In this document: piece after piece, positions 1 to 6,206 of the stretch
How positions within the stretch are numbered: the first letter of the stretch is position 1
How the letters are laid out: the number at the start of each line of letters is the position of its first letter
From: CAKSQF01 sp964569225
Lineage (GTDB): Bacteria; Bacillota; Clostridia; Oscillospirales; CAG-272
Direction of reading: 5' to 3'
Length of the DNA stretch: 7,326 nucleotides
Assembly (NCBI GenBank): GCA_964569225.1
Contig: CAZMTU010000119.1
Location: 1-7,326 of the forward strand
The notes under the pieces: model-generated
What the model was told of the DNA's origin: nothing
What the model saw: only the letters and a program-made list of their open reading frames with translations
Databases searched by the model: none
Translations under genes and position numbers: made by a program

Positions 1-677
1 GTGAAGTCGCCCGGTCCCATAATACATATTACCGGATGACCGGCTTGAAGCTTGGTGACAATGCTGTTTTTATCCAGCGGCAATTCTATTGCCTCCAGCC
101 CCAGTTCACGCGCGCCGGAAGACATCAGTGTCCAGCTTGTTCCGTTTCCGTATACACAGTATCCATTTTTGGTGCTGTACTCAGCCATCCATGCCGGCGT
201 CATTGCGGTATCGTGCAGCAAATACAGGGCGACCATAGAAAGGCATGTGGGACCGCAGCCGGTAATTCCAAGCACATCATCGCCATAGATCGAATACCCC
301 CAGCGTTCGTCCCATTGCATCAGCAGCGGAACCTTGCCGCAATACTTGTATTCGCTTAAATCTGCTGTTGGGTTGCTATCCTTTTTCAGCGGATATTCCA
401 GTACAAAGCTTTCTGTTTCAGGATTTTTTCGGAGCAGTTCTTTAATGCTTTCCGGATATTCATCGATAGATAGGTTGTGGGCAGCAGCATATGCTGCTAT
501 TTTTTTATCTGCTGGCGATTCGGACTGAAGTCCTTGCTTGTCTGAATTTACTTCCGGGCTGTTATCCTTAGATTGCGTGATCATTCGGATGCCTCCATAT
601 ACCGCTATAAGTATTGCCGCGCAAAATATAGCCGCAGCAGCAGCGGATATAAAATAATTGTTTTTCCTTTTGGGCAT
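1..677 (-). CDS. Membrane-anchored C39-family cysteine peptidase-like protein (partial, 3' end beyond window)
   Basis: The gene starts at ATG 677 and is still open at position 1, giving 225 residues with the C-terminus missing. An AGGAGG-type ribosome binding site at 685-690 lies 7 bases upstream. Residues 1-5 are basic (MPKRK), and residues 8-29 form an Ala/Ile-rich membrane anchor or signal segment. A hydrophilic linker of about 80 residues follows, so the C-terminal domain should sit outside the membrane. The domain begins near residue 113: Gln121 in LLMQWDERWG fits the oxyanion-hole Gln, and Cys141 in GITGCGPTCLSMV fits the nucleophile of the Peptidase_C39_2 family. The last readable residues (IMGPGDF) are where this family usually continues to its catalytic His, which falls outside the window. 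It follows the VanG-like ligase by 60 bases with no terminator between them, so it is probably co-transcribed. The substrate is unknown; peptidoglycan peptides or a surface protein are guesses. Family assignment is fairly secure, activity is not. Confidence 0.85.
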   Translation of the reverse strand, partial: MPKRKNNYFISAAAAAIFCAAILIAVYGGIRMITQSKDNSPEVNSDKQGLQSESPADKKIAAYAAAHNLSIDEYPESIKELLRKNPETESFVLEYPLKKDSNPTADLSEYKYCGKVPLLMQWDERWGYSIYGDDVLGITGCGPTCLSMVALYLLHDTAMTPAWMAEYSTKNGYCVYGNGTSWTLMSSGARELGLEAIELPLDKNSIVTKLQAGHPVICIMGPGDF

Positions 678-737
678 AGCGCTTTCCTCCGAAATTGATT
701 TTATAGTTACTGAGCCAATGTAATATGAAGTATATGT

Positions 738-1784
738 TTATTTTGAAATAGACAGACAAATGATCTGATCGAGCATATTGGGAAAAGAAATTCCGGAAGC
801 TTTCATCATGCCGGGGAAACGGCTGTGTTCCGTAAATCCGGGAATTGTGTTAATCTCATTAAATACGATCCTGCCTTCGGGTGTTAAAAACAGATCGACT
901 CTTGCAAAGCCTGTGCAGCCCAATGCCTTGTACAGCAGCTTGGCGGTCGCTTTGATCCGGTCGGATGTTTCATGGCTGACACGGGCCGGTATATGAATGG
1001 CAGAGGATCTCAGCGTATATTTTTCAGTGAAGTCAAAAAAATCGCCGGAAAGCTCGATTTCGTCTACTTCACCGACCGTTAGTGAATCGACGCCCATAAT
1101 GGCGCAGCCTACTTCAAAGCCGGTGATAGCTTCTTCTATGATAACCTCACTGTCATATTGAAAGGCGAGCTTAACGGCTGGCAGCAGATCGGCTTCCTTC
1201 CATACTTTAGTAATACCGTAAGAGGAACCGGATTTAACCGGTTTCACAAACAGCGGATTTCCGATATAGTGTGATATTGCCGCAAGAGAGTGCGGATCAA
1301 AGCCGTGTCCTATTACAATGGACTTTGGCGTTTCAACGCCGGAAAGCTGTGCCATCTGATGCGCTCGATGTTTATCCATACAAAGGGCCGACGCAAGGAC
1401 TCCGCAGCCGATCAAGGGAATGCCGGCTATTTCAATCAGCCCCTGAATGGTTCCGTCCTCTCCGCATTTTCCGTGCATGACAGGGAATGCGGCGTCGATC
1501 TGAATGGCTTCTATTCGGTCTTCTCGGAGCAGAAGCAGTTTGTGCGCTCTCCGATCAGGGGACAGCACCGCGGGAATACAGCAGTCATTCAGCCAACGGT
1601 CCTGCCTGATTTTTTCGATTTCACCTGGATAGTGATACCATTTTCCGGCGCGGGATATGCCCACAGGAACAGGTTCGTATTTTTCCCGATCAAGATTTTG
1701 AATGACTGCACAGGCAGATTCAAGAGAAATGCCGTATTCAGAGGAACAGCCTCCGAAAAAGACTGCGATTTTTAACTTCTTCAT
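738..1784 (-). CDS. vanG: VanG-like D-alanine:D-serine-type ligase (ATP-grasp)
   Basis: Cytoplasmic ATP-dependent ligase, 348 residues, matching the roughly 349 of VanG. VanG-type enzymes join D-Ala to D-Ser, so that peptidoglycan precursors end in D-Ala-D-Ser and bind vancomycin weakly. Visible landmarks are the N-terminal FFGGCSSEYGISLESA loop (9-24), HGKCGEDGTIQG (104-115), ALCMDK (133-138), the ATP-binding FVKPVKSGSSYGI (179-191), VIIEEAITGFEVGCA (214-228), the omega-loop EKYTLRSS (254-261) and the metal-binding NEINTIPGFTEHS (309-321). HGK and EKY are typical of Van ligases of the VanC/E/G group rather than housekeeping Ddl, so D-Ser is the favoured second substrate by inference. The start ATG at 1784 has an AAGGAAAGG ribosome binding site about 8 bases upstream. 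It sits 126 bases after vanS, like the inducible resistance genes of known vanG operons. Whether it confers resistance cannot be read from sequence, because VanXY and VanT are not seen. Confidence 0.92.
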   Translation of the reverse strand: MKKLKIAVFFGGCSSEYGISLESACAVIQNLDREKYEPVPVGISRAGKWYHYPGEIEKIRQDRWLNDCCIPAVLSPDRRAHKLLLLREDRIEAIQIDAAFPVMHGKCGEDGTIQGLIEIAGIPLIGCGVLASALCMDKHRAHQMAQLSGVETPKSIVIGHGFDPHSLAAISHYIGNPLFVKPVKSGSSYGITKVWKEADLLPAVKLAFQYDSEVIIEEAITGFEVGCAIMGVDSLTVGEVDEIELSGDFFDFTEKYTLRSSAIHIPARVSHETSDRIKATAKLLYKALGCTGFARVDLFLTPEGRIVFNEINTIPGFTEHSRFPGMMKASGISFPNMLDQIICLSISK

Positions 1785-1820
1785 AATTTATACCTTTCCT
1801 TTCCGCAAAGGGAATGTAAA

Positions 1821-1859
1821 TCCCCCGTTTCGGTACTGTAATTGTACCAAAACGGGGGA
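1821..1859. promoter_or_regulatory. Long palindrome in the vanS-ligase gap, candidate VanR-dependent promoter or RNA hairpin
   Basis: Arms at 1821-1836 and 1844-1859 pair as 10 bp (outer CCCCCGTTT against AAACGGGGG), one C/A mismatch, then 5 bp (GGTAC against GTACC), around a 7-base loop. Neither strand has a proper T-run after the stem, so it is a poor intrinsic terminator. On the minus strand a TACAAT hexamer (1841-1846) lies at the loop edge and could be a -10 element; no good -35 is present at 16-18 bases, as expected for an activator-dependent promoter. An operator, an activated promoter, or a folded element in read-through vanRS mRNA are all possible. The structure is plainly seen; its role is inference. 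Confidence 0.5.
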
Positions 1860-1910
1860 AAAAATACTTTTGATTTTTATTTAGGATTTATTGTGTTTTT
1901 TCGCTGAAAA

Positions 1911-3029
1911 TCATACGATTTTATGACAGTCAATCGGAAGGCATACCGTAAAGGCAATTCTTTCGTCTGCGCTTTCCGCTTTGATCGTACCGCCATGCAG
2001 CTCCACTATCTCTTTGGAAATGGCAAGACCTAAACCAGCGCCGCCGGTGGCGGAGGAGCGGGAAGCGTCTAAGCGGAAAAATTGTTCAAAAATACGTTCC
2101 AATTTCTCCGGCGGGATGGTTTTACCGTGATTTTGAATACGGATGATCGCTTGCCGTTCGGTTTGACCCATGCGGACGGATATTTTGGTTTTGGGGTAGC
2201 TGTAATTGACTGCATTCCGGATTAGGTTATCAAACACTCGTTCCAGCTTATCACGGTCGCAGAGAATTTCGATATAGGGTGCAATATCTGTGTGCCAGTT
2301 CAATTCTTTTTCCGATAAAATCGGATCAAACTCGCTGATGATTTGCTCCAGCATGCGGCTGAGATTGGTTCGTTCAGGTTCCAGCGTGAGGGAAGTCAGA
2401 CTGAATCGAGTGATATCGAAAAATTCATTGATCAGTTCCTCTAATCGTTCCGCTTTATCCAGCGCAATGCCAGTGTATTTGGCGCGAAGTTCCGGAGAGA
2501 TCAATGGCTCGTCCCGAAGCAGTGAAAGATAGCCGATAACGCTGGTTAGGGGAGTCTTCAGATCGTGGGCAAGGTATACGATCAGATCGTTTTTTCGCTG
2601 CTCCGCTTCTTTAGCCATCAGGGCGTTCTGCAGGGCCTGCTCGCGGAACCGATTCAGCTCGTCCTGCACGTTTTTCAAGGGACTTGACAATACGATAGGA
2701 TCGGATTCGGGGGTGGCAAGCTGTTCAGAGGCAGCTACCATTTCATCCAAATAGCGCATAGGTTTGGAAATGAAATAATAGGTAATAACAGCCCATCCGA
2801 TAAGGCAGATCACACCCGCGACTAAAATGATATACTCCTTTATCCAGTGCAGCAGCTGGTATAACGGATCATACGGCTGCCAAATAAAGCGGGAGGATAT
2901 TCGCCATGCTATCAAAATAAACAGGATAAGCGCCGCTATGAAGCCGAAAAGAGAGAGAAAGTATTGAATTAAAATATGCTTTGTCATTTGGCTTCTGTAT
3001 ATATGCTTTCTTTGGTTATATTTATTCAA
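1911..3029 (-). CDS. vanS: VanS-type sensor histidine kinase
   Basis: Membrane histidine kinase that should control phosphorylation of the adjacent VanR. From the TTG at 3029 it has 372 residues, close to VanS proteins. A basic N-terminus is followed by a membrane segment (about 19-40), a short outside loop of about 25 residues, and a second segment (about 66-87). Next come a linker with coiled-coil character, the phospho-acceptor motif AHDLKTPLTS (His155), the N-box DNLIRNAVNYS (267-277), the F-box FEQFFRLD (314-321) and the G-box GGAGLGLAIS (329-338). The usual DxG motif reads NHG (300-302). The short sensor loop is typical of VanG/VanB-like kinases, but the ligand cannot be deduced. The start is uncertain: TTG 3029 overlaps the vanR stop by 8 bases and lies 12 bases after GGGGAG; TTG 3041 touches that site; ATG 2987 lacks a good site. 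Translational coupling to vanR is likely. Confidence 0.9.
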   Translation of the reverse strand: MNKYNQRKHIYRSQMTKHILIQYFLSLFGFIAALILFILIAWRISSRFIWQPYDPLYQLLHWIKEYIILVAGVICLIGWAVITYYFISKPMRYLDEMVAASEQLATPESDPIVLSSPLKNVQDELNRFREQALQNALMAKEAEQRKNDLIVYLAHDLKTPLTSVIGYLSLLRDEPLISPELRAKYTGIALDKAERLEELINEFFDITRFSLTSLTLEPERTNLSRMLEQIISEFDPILSEKELNWHTDIAPYIEILCDRDKLERVFDNLIRNAVNYSYPKTKISVRMGQTERQAIIRIQNHGKTIPPEKLERIFEQFFRLDASRSSATGGAGLGLAISKEIVELHGGTIKAESADERIAFTVCLPIDCHKIV

Positions 3030-3717
3030 TGGTGTAGCCAACTCCCCAAATTGTTTTGATAAATTTCGGTCTTCTCGGAGGCTCCTTCATTTTTTCGCGA
3101 AGCCTTGCAATATGTGCCATAACCGTGTTGTTATTGTCTAAATATTTTTCACCCCAGACAGCTTCGAATAGCTGTTCCGATGAAACCACAGTGCTTCTAT
3201 GCTGACAAAGATACCATAAAATATTAAATTCAATGGGAGTCAGGACCAGTTCCTGACCGTTCAGTGTGCATTTATGAGTAGTTTTGGAGATATGAAGCCC
3301 TTTAATATCGAATGTATCGCATTCCTTTGCCGGATTATCCGTCATATTATAGCGGATATAGCGGCGAAGCTGGGTTTTAACACGTGCCACAAGTTCCAGC
3401 GGATTAAAGGGCTTTGTAATATAATCGTCTGCTCCCAGCGTAAGACCGGTGATTTTATCCATATCTTCTATCTTAGCGGTCAGCATGATAATCGGATATA
3501 AATGATTTTCACGGATTTTCTGGCAAAGGGTGAAGCCGTCCATATCCGGCAGCATTATGTCCATGATTACTAAGCTCAGACGTTGCTCGTTTACACAGTT
3601 CAGCGCCTGCGCCGCGTTATAGAACTTAAACACATGATATCCTTCGTTTTTTAAATAGACCTCCACTAAGTCGGCGATTTCTTTTTCATCATCGACGATC
3701 AGAATTTTTTCATTCAT
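3022..3717 (-). CDS. vanR: VanR-type response regulator (OmpR/PhoB family)
   Basis: Cytoplasmic two-component regulator of 231 residues, full length for the family. The receiver domain (1-120) has the acidic pair Asp9/Asp10, phospho-acceptor Asp53 in VIMDIMLPDMDG, Thr80 in MLTAK and Lys102 in YITKPFNPLE. A winged-helix DNA-binding domain follows (about 133-231), with LTPIEFNILWYLC and the ending IKTIWGVGYTIE. The N-terminus and the KPFNPLE-to-RRYIRYN stretch are very close to VanR of VanG-type clusters as I recall them. It is expected to activate its own promoter and that of the resistance genes when phosphorylated by VanS. ATG 3717 is the only sensible start, because an in-frame TGA lies two codons upstream. 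The nearest ribosome binding site (AAGGAG) is 14 bases away, which is long and may limit translation. No vanU-like gene lies upstream, unlike the VanG cluster of Enterococcus faecalis. Confidence 0.93.
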   Translation of the reverse strand: MNEKILIVDDEKEIADLVEVYLKNEGYHVFKFYNAAQALNCVNEQRLSLVIMDIMLPDMDGFTLCQKIRENHLYPIIMLTAKIEDMDKITGLTLGADDYITKPFNPLELVARVKTQLRRYIRYNMTDNPAKECDTFDIKGLHISKTTHKCTLNGQELVLTPIEFNILWYLCQHRSTVVSSEQLFEAVWGEKYLDNNNTVMAHIARLREKMKEPPRRPKFIKTIWGVGYTIE

Positions 3718-3780
3718 TTTTCAAATATGTGCTCCTTGTCTTTCTGATAGAGGCTGCGCGATATGCAGCTTTTATGCCCT

Positions 3781-3809
3781 ATCATAGCATAAAAGGACTG
3801 AAAATTCAA
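3781..3809 (-). promoter_or_regulatory. Candidate promoter of vanRS
   Basis: On the minus strand TTGAAT (3804-3809, 4 of 6 to consensus) and TATGAT (3781-3786, 5 of 6) are separated by exactly 17 bases. Transcription would start near 3774, giving a leader of about 57 bases before vanR. An AAGTAT motif occurs twice just upstream (3809-3814 and 3822-3827), 13 bases apart, and could be a VanR site. Confidence 0.6.
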
Positions 3810-3854
3810 TACTTAGGTAAGATACTTTTATCGATTAAAAAGAACGACATAGAG

Positions 3855-3890
3855 AAAAAGCACGGCAAGCGGTACCGCTTGCTGTGCTTT
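3855..3890 (-). terminator. Probable intrinsic terminator after the hydrolase gene (near-perfect 34-base palindrome)
   Basis: The sequence at 3857-3890 is self-complementary over 17 bp per arm with a single G-T wobble, centred on GGTACC (3871-3876). On the minus strand the stem ends in CTTTTTCTCT, a usable T-run, so it can end the transcript of the hydrolase whose stop is 170 bases upstream and insulate it from vanR. On the plus strand the T-run is only three bases. The absence of a loop means that in DNA it is also an almost perfect palindrome, so a protein-binding role is possible. Confidence 0.6.
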
Positions 3891-4060
3891 GACTGAAGAT
3901 AAATTTGGGGGAGAACTTTGCTCTACACCCATTTTGAAAACTTTAAAAAATTCCCTGAAAAATTGGTGGCGTAGATTTTTAAAAGGGACTATGCGAAGCG
4001 TGGGGGACAGCCTCAAAAACGTCTTTTCAATACACTGCGCAATAGCAAGCGTTCAATCTG
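3891..4060. other. Unexplained stretch between hydrolase and vanR; no supported gene
   Basis: This is the part of the 343-base gene-free interval (3718-4060) not covered by the vanR promoter or the palindrome. Open frames of 62-64 codons exist on both strands across it, but neither has a convincing ribosome binding site and both run through the palindrome or the neighbouring gene end. The plus strand is rich in A-runs and short G-runs (for example GGGGGAG and GGGGGAC). It could be a decayed gene end or a dispersed intergenic repeat; I see no defined element. Confidence 0.4.
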
Positions 4061-5038
4061 TCAAAGCTTATTTTGTTCAATAGAGCGCTGATTTTTACGG
4101 TTGATCCATGCGGTAGACGCATCCATAGCAGCGCGGCAGGCGTTGGTCTGATCTAATGCATTGAGCATGACAAAGTCATGAATCGTACCCTGAATCCGCA
4201 GAGCTGTTACCTCCACTCCGGCGCAGCGAAGTCTTTCACCGAAAGCTTCCCCCTCGCTGCGCAGCACATCCGCCTGACCGTTAATGATCATGGTATCAGG
4301 AAGCTCCTTCAGGCATGCTGTATTGGCGCGCAGAGGGGAAGCGGTGATTTGATTCCGGTCTGCTTCGCAGGTAGTATATTGCTGCCAAAACCATTGCATT
4401 CCGGCGCGGTATAAATAATAATTTACAGCAAACTGACGATAAGTCGGTGTGTCAAAGCAGGCGTTAGTGACCGGATAATATAAAAGCTGTTTTTGAATAG
4501 CGGGACCGCTCCGATTTTTTGCCATCAGCGCCATGGCAATCGCCATGTTGCCGCCTACGCTGTCGCCTGCGACGGTCAGCGTACTGCGAAGAACTTCGGA
4601 CTGTTGTCCGATCAGTTCCCAAATGTGCGACAAAACAAAATAGCACTGTTCGATTGCAACTGGATATTTCGCTTCAGGCGCGCGGGTGTATTCCGGAAAT
4701 ACGATCATTGAACCGGTGCGGGCTGACAGTTCTCTTACTAATTTTTCATGTGTGTGAAAGCTGCCGAATACCCACCCCGCTCCGTGTATATAGAAAATTA
4801 CATGCTGAATCGGGGGCTTGCATTGTGGCGAAACAATATATACTGGAATTTTCCCCCACTTACCGGTATCGGTTTTACAGACAGAAATGTCGGCAGGGTA
4901 TTTATATACCGGTGTATCCTGCGCTTTTTCAAGTACGTTTCGTCCCTGTTCAGGCGGAAGCGTAAAAATAAGCGGCGGAACAGCGCTTTGATCGCAGACT
5001 GTTTTCGCTGCTGTTTCCAACGGTACACATCGTTTCAT
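4061..5038 (-). CDS. Alpha/beta hydrolase, hormone-sensitive-lipase type (esterase-like)
   Basis: A 325-residue hydrolase of the alpha/beta hydrolase-3 (HSL, acetyl-esterase-like) family, probably cytoplasmic since no signal peptide or membrane segment is seen. The oxyanion motif is HGAGW (85-89), a variant of the common HGGGW. FPEYTRAPEAKYPVAIEQCY (114-133) is the family's typical strand and turn. The nucleophile is Ser160 in GDSVGGN, the acid is Asp257 in INGQADVLRSEGEAF, and the base is His287 in GTIHDF, so the triad is complete. The natural substrate is unknown; short-chain esters or deacetylation of small molecules are typical of the family. ATG 5038 has AAGGAG (5047-5052) 8 bases upstream. 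It lies 143 bases after pnuC on the same strand. I see no strong terminator or promoter between them, so read-through from pnuC is possible. The palindrome at 3857-3890 probably ends the transcript. Nothing ties it functionally to the van genes. Confidence 0.9.
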   Translation of the reverse strand: MKRCVPLETAAKTVCDQSAVPPLIFTLPPEQGRNVLEKAQDTPVYKYPADISVCKTDTGKWGKIPVYIVSPQCKPPIQHVIFYIHGAGWVFGSFHTHEKLVRELSARTGSMIVFPEYTRAPEAKYPVAIEQCYFVLSHIWELIGQQSEVLRSTLTVAGDSVGGNMAIAMALMAKNRSGPAIQKQLLYYPVTNACFDTPTYRQFAVNYYLYRAGMQWFWQQYTTCEADRNQITASPLRANTACLKELPDTMIINGQADVLRSEGEAFGERLRCAGVEVTALRIQGTIHDFVMLNALDQTNACRAAMDASTAWINRKNQRSIEQNKL

Positions 5039-5181
5039 AGACTATTCTCCTTGCTCTGCGTTTTTCTAACAACAGCCTATGCAAAACAGGAAAAAATGTG
5101 CTGAAACGGTCAATGGTATACAAATTACAGAATTGACATACTGCAAAGCGCATTGGGAATATAATGAGCCATAAGGACGGC

Positions 5182-5874
5182 TTATTCACCTGCCGCCTGT
5201 CGTCGCTTCATTCGCCGCCAGCTGTAAAAGCCATACAGATCATTGAAAAAGAACATGAGAAAACAAATGACCATAGGAAGATAAGCGAGCGAGTGCGTGC
5301 AGGCGAGCGCCCAAAGCCCGATGAGCACCAAATCATTTGCGCCGTAGGCCAGCGCATAATAAGGGCTTCGAAGAAACATCAGTCCGGACGCCAAAAAGCT
5401 TGTAGCAACTGAAACAGTGCTGACTCTCAGGTTTGCCGTATGGAAAAAAGCGAGAATAAAATAAAATATTCCGGTGACAGCCACTGTCAGCAGGATGAGC
5501 AGAACGATCTGACCCTTGCTTAGGCGATGCACTTCTACTTCAGCGCTGTTTTGGTAGGGATGCCGAAGCCATGAAATGACTGATAGGGCAGCGATAGGGG
5601 CAGTCATTCCCAAATAGGTGATCATTTCTCCGTAATAGCGGAATTTCAGTGAAATGGCGGCATAGAGCAGGCTGAAAAGCACTGTGAGTAGCTGTCCTAA
5701 TACATTTCCTTTGGCTATAAAGATTAGAGCCGTTACCCCGATCAGCGATGCCGCAAGTGTCATAGGCTGAACGGTTTCAGCAAATAAACAGCTTCCCGAT
5801 ACAAAAAATAAAGAAGTAATCCAAAGCAGCCATTCAAAACGGGACAGCGTACGAAAAGGATTACGTACCTTCAT
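5182..5874 (-). CDS. pnuC: PnuC-type nicotinamide riboside transporter
   Basis: Integral membrane protein of 230 residues, with the length and pattern of PnuC, which facilitates uptake of nicotinamide riboside (or a related vitamin) for NAD synthesis. Hydrophobic segments fill most of the chain, consistent with about seven membrane helices. Diagnostic parts, numbered from ATG 5874, are FEWLLW near residue 13-18, the GQLLTVLFSLLYAAISLKF region (about 60-78) and the C-terminal NDLYGFYSWRRMKRRQ (211-226), a strong PnuC signature. Start choice: ATG 5874 gives a normal PnuC N-terminus (MKVRNPF) and has GGAGGT 12 bases upstream (5887-5892). ATG 5901 would add nine residues and place that GGAGGT inside the gene, so it is less likely. 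A promoter and a small palindrome lie upstream. Some relatives carry thiamine or riboflavin instead, and the substrate is not proven here. Confidence 0.88.
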   Translation of the reverse strand: MKVRNPFRTLSRFEWLLWITSLFFVSGSCLFAETVQPMTLAASLIGVTALIFIAKGNVLGQLLTVLFSLLYAAISLKFRYYGEMITYLGMTAPIAALSVISWLRHPYQNSAEVEVHRLSKGQIVLLILLTVAVTGIFYFILAFFHTANLRVSTVSVATSFLASGLMFLRSPYYALAYGANDLVLIGLWALACTHSLAYLPMVICFLMFFFNDLYGFYSWRRMKRRQAAGE

Positions 5875-5947
5875 AACTTCAAAGAGACCTCCATAAAACA
5901 TTCGGACAGCATACCTTCTAAAACCTGACGATGTGAAAACGAATATT

Positions 5948-5961
5948 ACAGTATTTACTGT
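5948..5961. promoter_or_regulatory. Small palindrome in the pnuC leader, candidate operator
   Basis: ACAGTA and TACTGT form perfect 6-base arms separated by two bases. The site lies about 15-28 bases downstream of the predicted pnuC transcription start, a position where a repressor would block elongation. NAD-related transporters in Gram-positive bacteria are often controlled by NiaR or by a leader riboswitch; I cannot match this site to the NiaR consensus with confidence, so the regulator is left open. Confidence 0.35.
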
Positions 5962-5982
5962 CAGACGGCGATTTGTAGATTA

Positions 5983-6011
5983 AGCATATCATAAGGCTGT
6001 CCGTTTGTCAA
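5983..6011 (-). promoter_or_regulatory. Candidate promoter of pnuC
   Basis: On the minus strand a perfect TTGACA (6006-6011) is followed after 17 bases by TATGCT (5983-5988, 4 of 6 to consensus). Transcription would start near 5976, leaving a leader of about 100 bases before ATG 5874. The promoter diverges from that of the yitT-like gene, with about 100 very A/T-rich bases between them that could act as UP-type sequence for both. Confidence 0.65.
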
Positions 6012-6110
6012 GCAATGGTCCAATTTTTTTGCAAACAAATTATTTCTTGCTTTTTTTCGTTTTAACTCAAAAAAAATAACAAAACAATGCTTTTTCAGAA
6101 GAATTTCACA

Positions 6111-6139
6111 TTGACTCATTTGAATTTTTTTGTTATAAT
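6111..6139 (+). promoter_or_regulatory. Strong sigma-A type promoter of the YitT-like gene
   Basis: TTGACT (6111-6116) and a perfect TATAAT (6134-6139) are spaced by 17 bases, with T-rich sequence in the spacer and A/T-rich sequence upstream. Transcription would start near 6146, about 60 bases before ATG 6207. This is the best promoter in the window. Confidence 0.8.
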
Positions 6140-6163
6140 TTAATTAACTTATTTAAAGATTTT

Positions 6164-6180
6164 GGGGGCGGAACAGCCCC
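6164..6180 (+). other. Short GC-rich hairpin in the leader of the YitT-like gene
   Basis: GGGGC (6165-6169) pairs with GCCCC (6176-6180) around the loop GGAACA, in otherwise A/T-rich DNA. It lies about 20 bases into the predicted transcript and ends 12 bases before the ribosome binding site (AGAGG, 6193-6197). No T-run follows, so it is not a terminator; a 5' stabilising stem is the simplest reading. Confidence 0.4.
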
Positions 6181-6206
6181 GGTATCATTGGCAGAGGAAA
6201 CTGAAT

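Noticed and set aside
568..759. 63-codon minus-strand ORF spanning the ligase-C39 gap
   Set aside because: It overlaps both real genes in another frame and has no ribosome binding site; the C39 gene with its strong site explains this DNA.
1290..1775. 161-codon plus-strand ORF opposite the ligase gene
   Set aside because: It is the antisense shadow of a clearly coding ATP-grasp ligase, and its translation shows no domain.
4519..5104. Plus-strand ORFs of 148 and 118 codons opposite the hydrolase
   Set aside because: The minus-strand hydrolase has a complete catalytic triad across the same bases; these are antisense shadows.
5163..5186. Weak inverted repeat at the end of pnuC, considered as a terminator
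   Set aside because: Only AGCC/GGCT plus three A-T pairs around a mismatch, with no T-run on the minus strand.
5871..5912. 13-residue leader ORF ending in an ATGA overlap with the pnuC start
   Set aside because: The overlap is neat, but the only ribosome-binding-like sequence (AGAAGG) is one base from its ATG, too close to work.
6162..6206. TTG start extending the YitT-like protein by 15 residues
   Set aside because: It would translate through the leader hairpin without a ribosome binding site, while ATG 6207 has a well-placed one.
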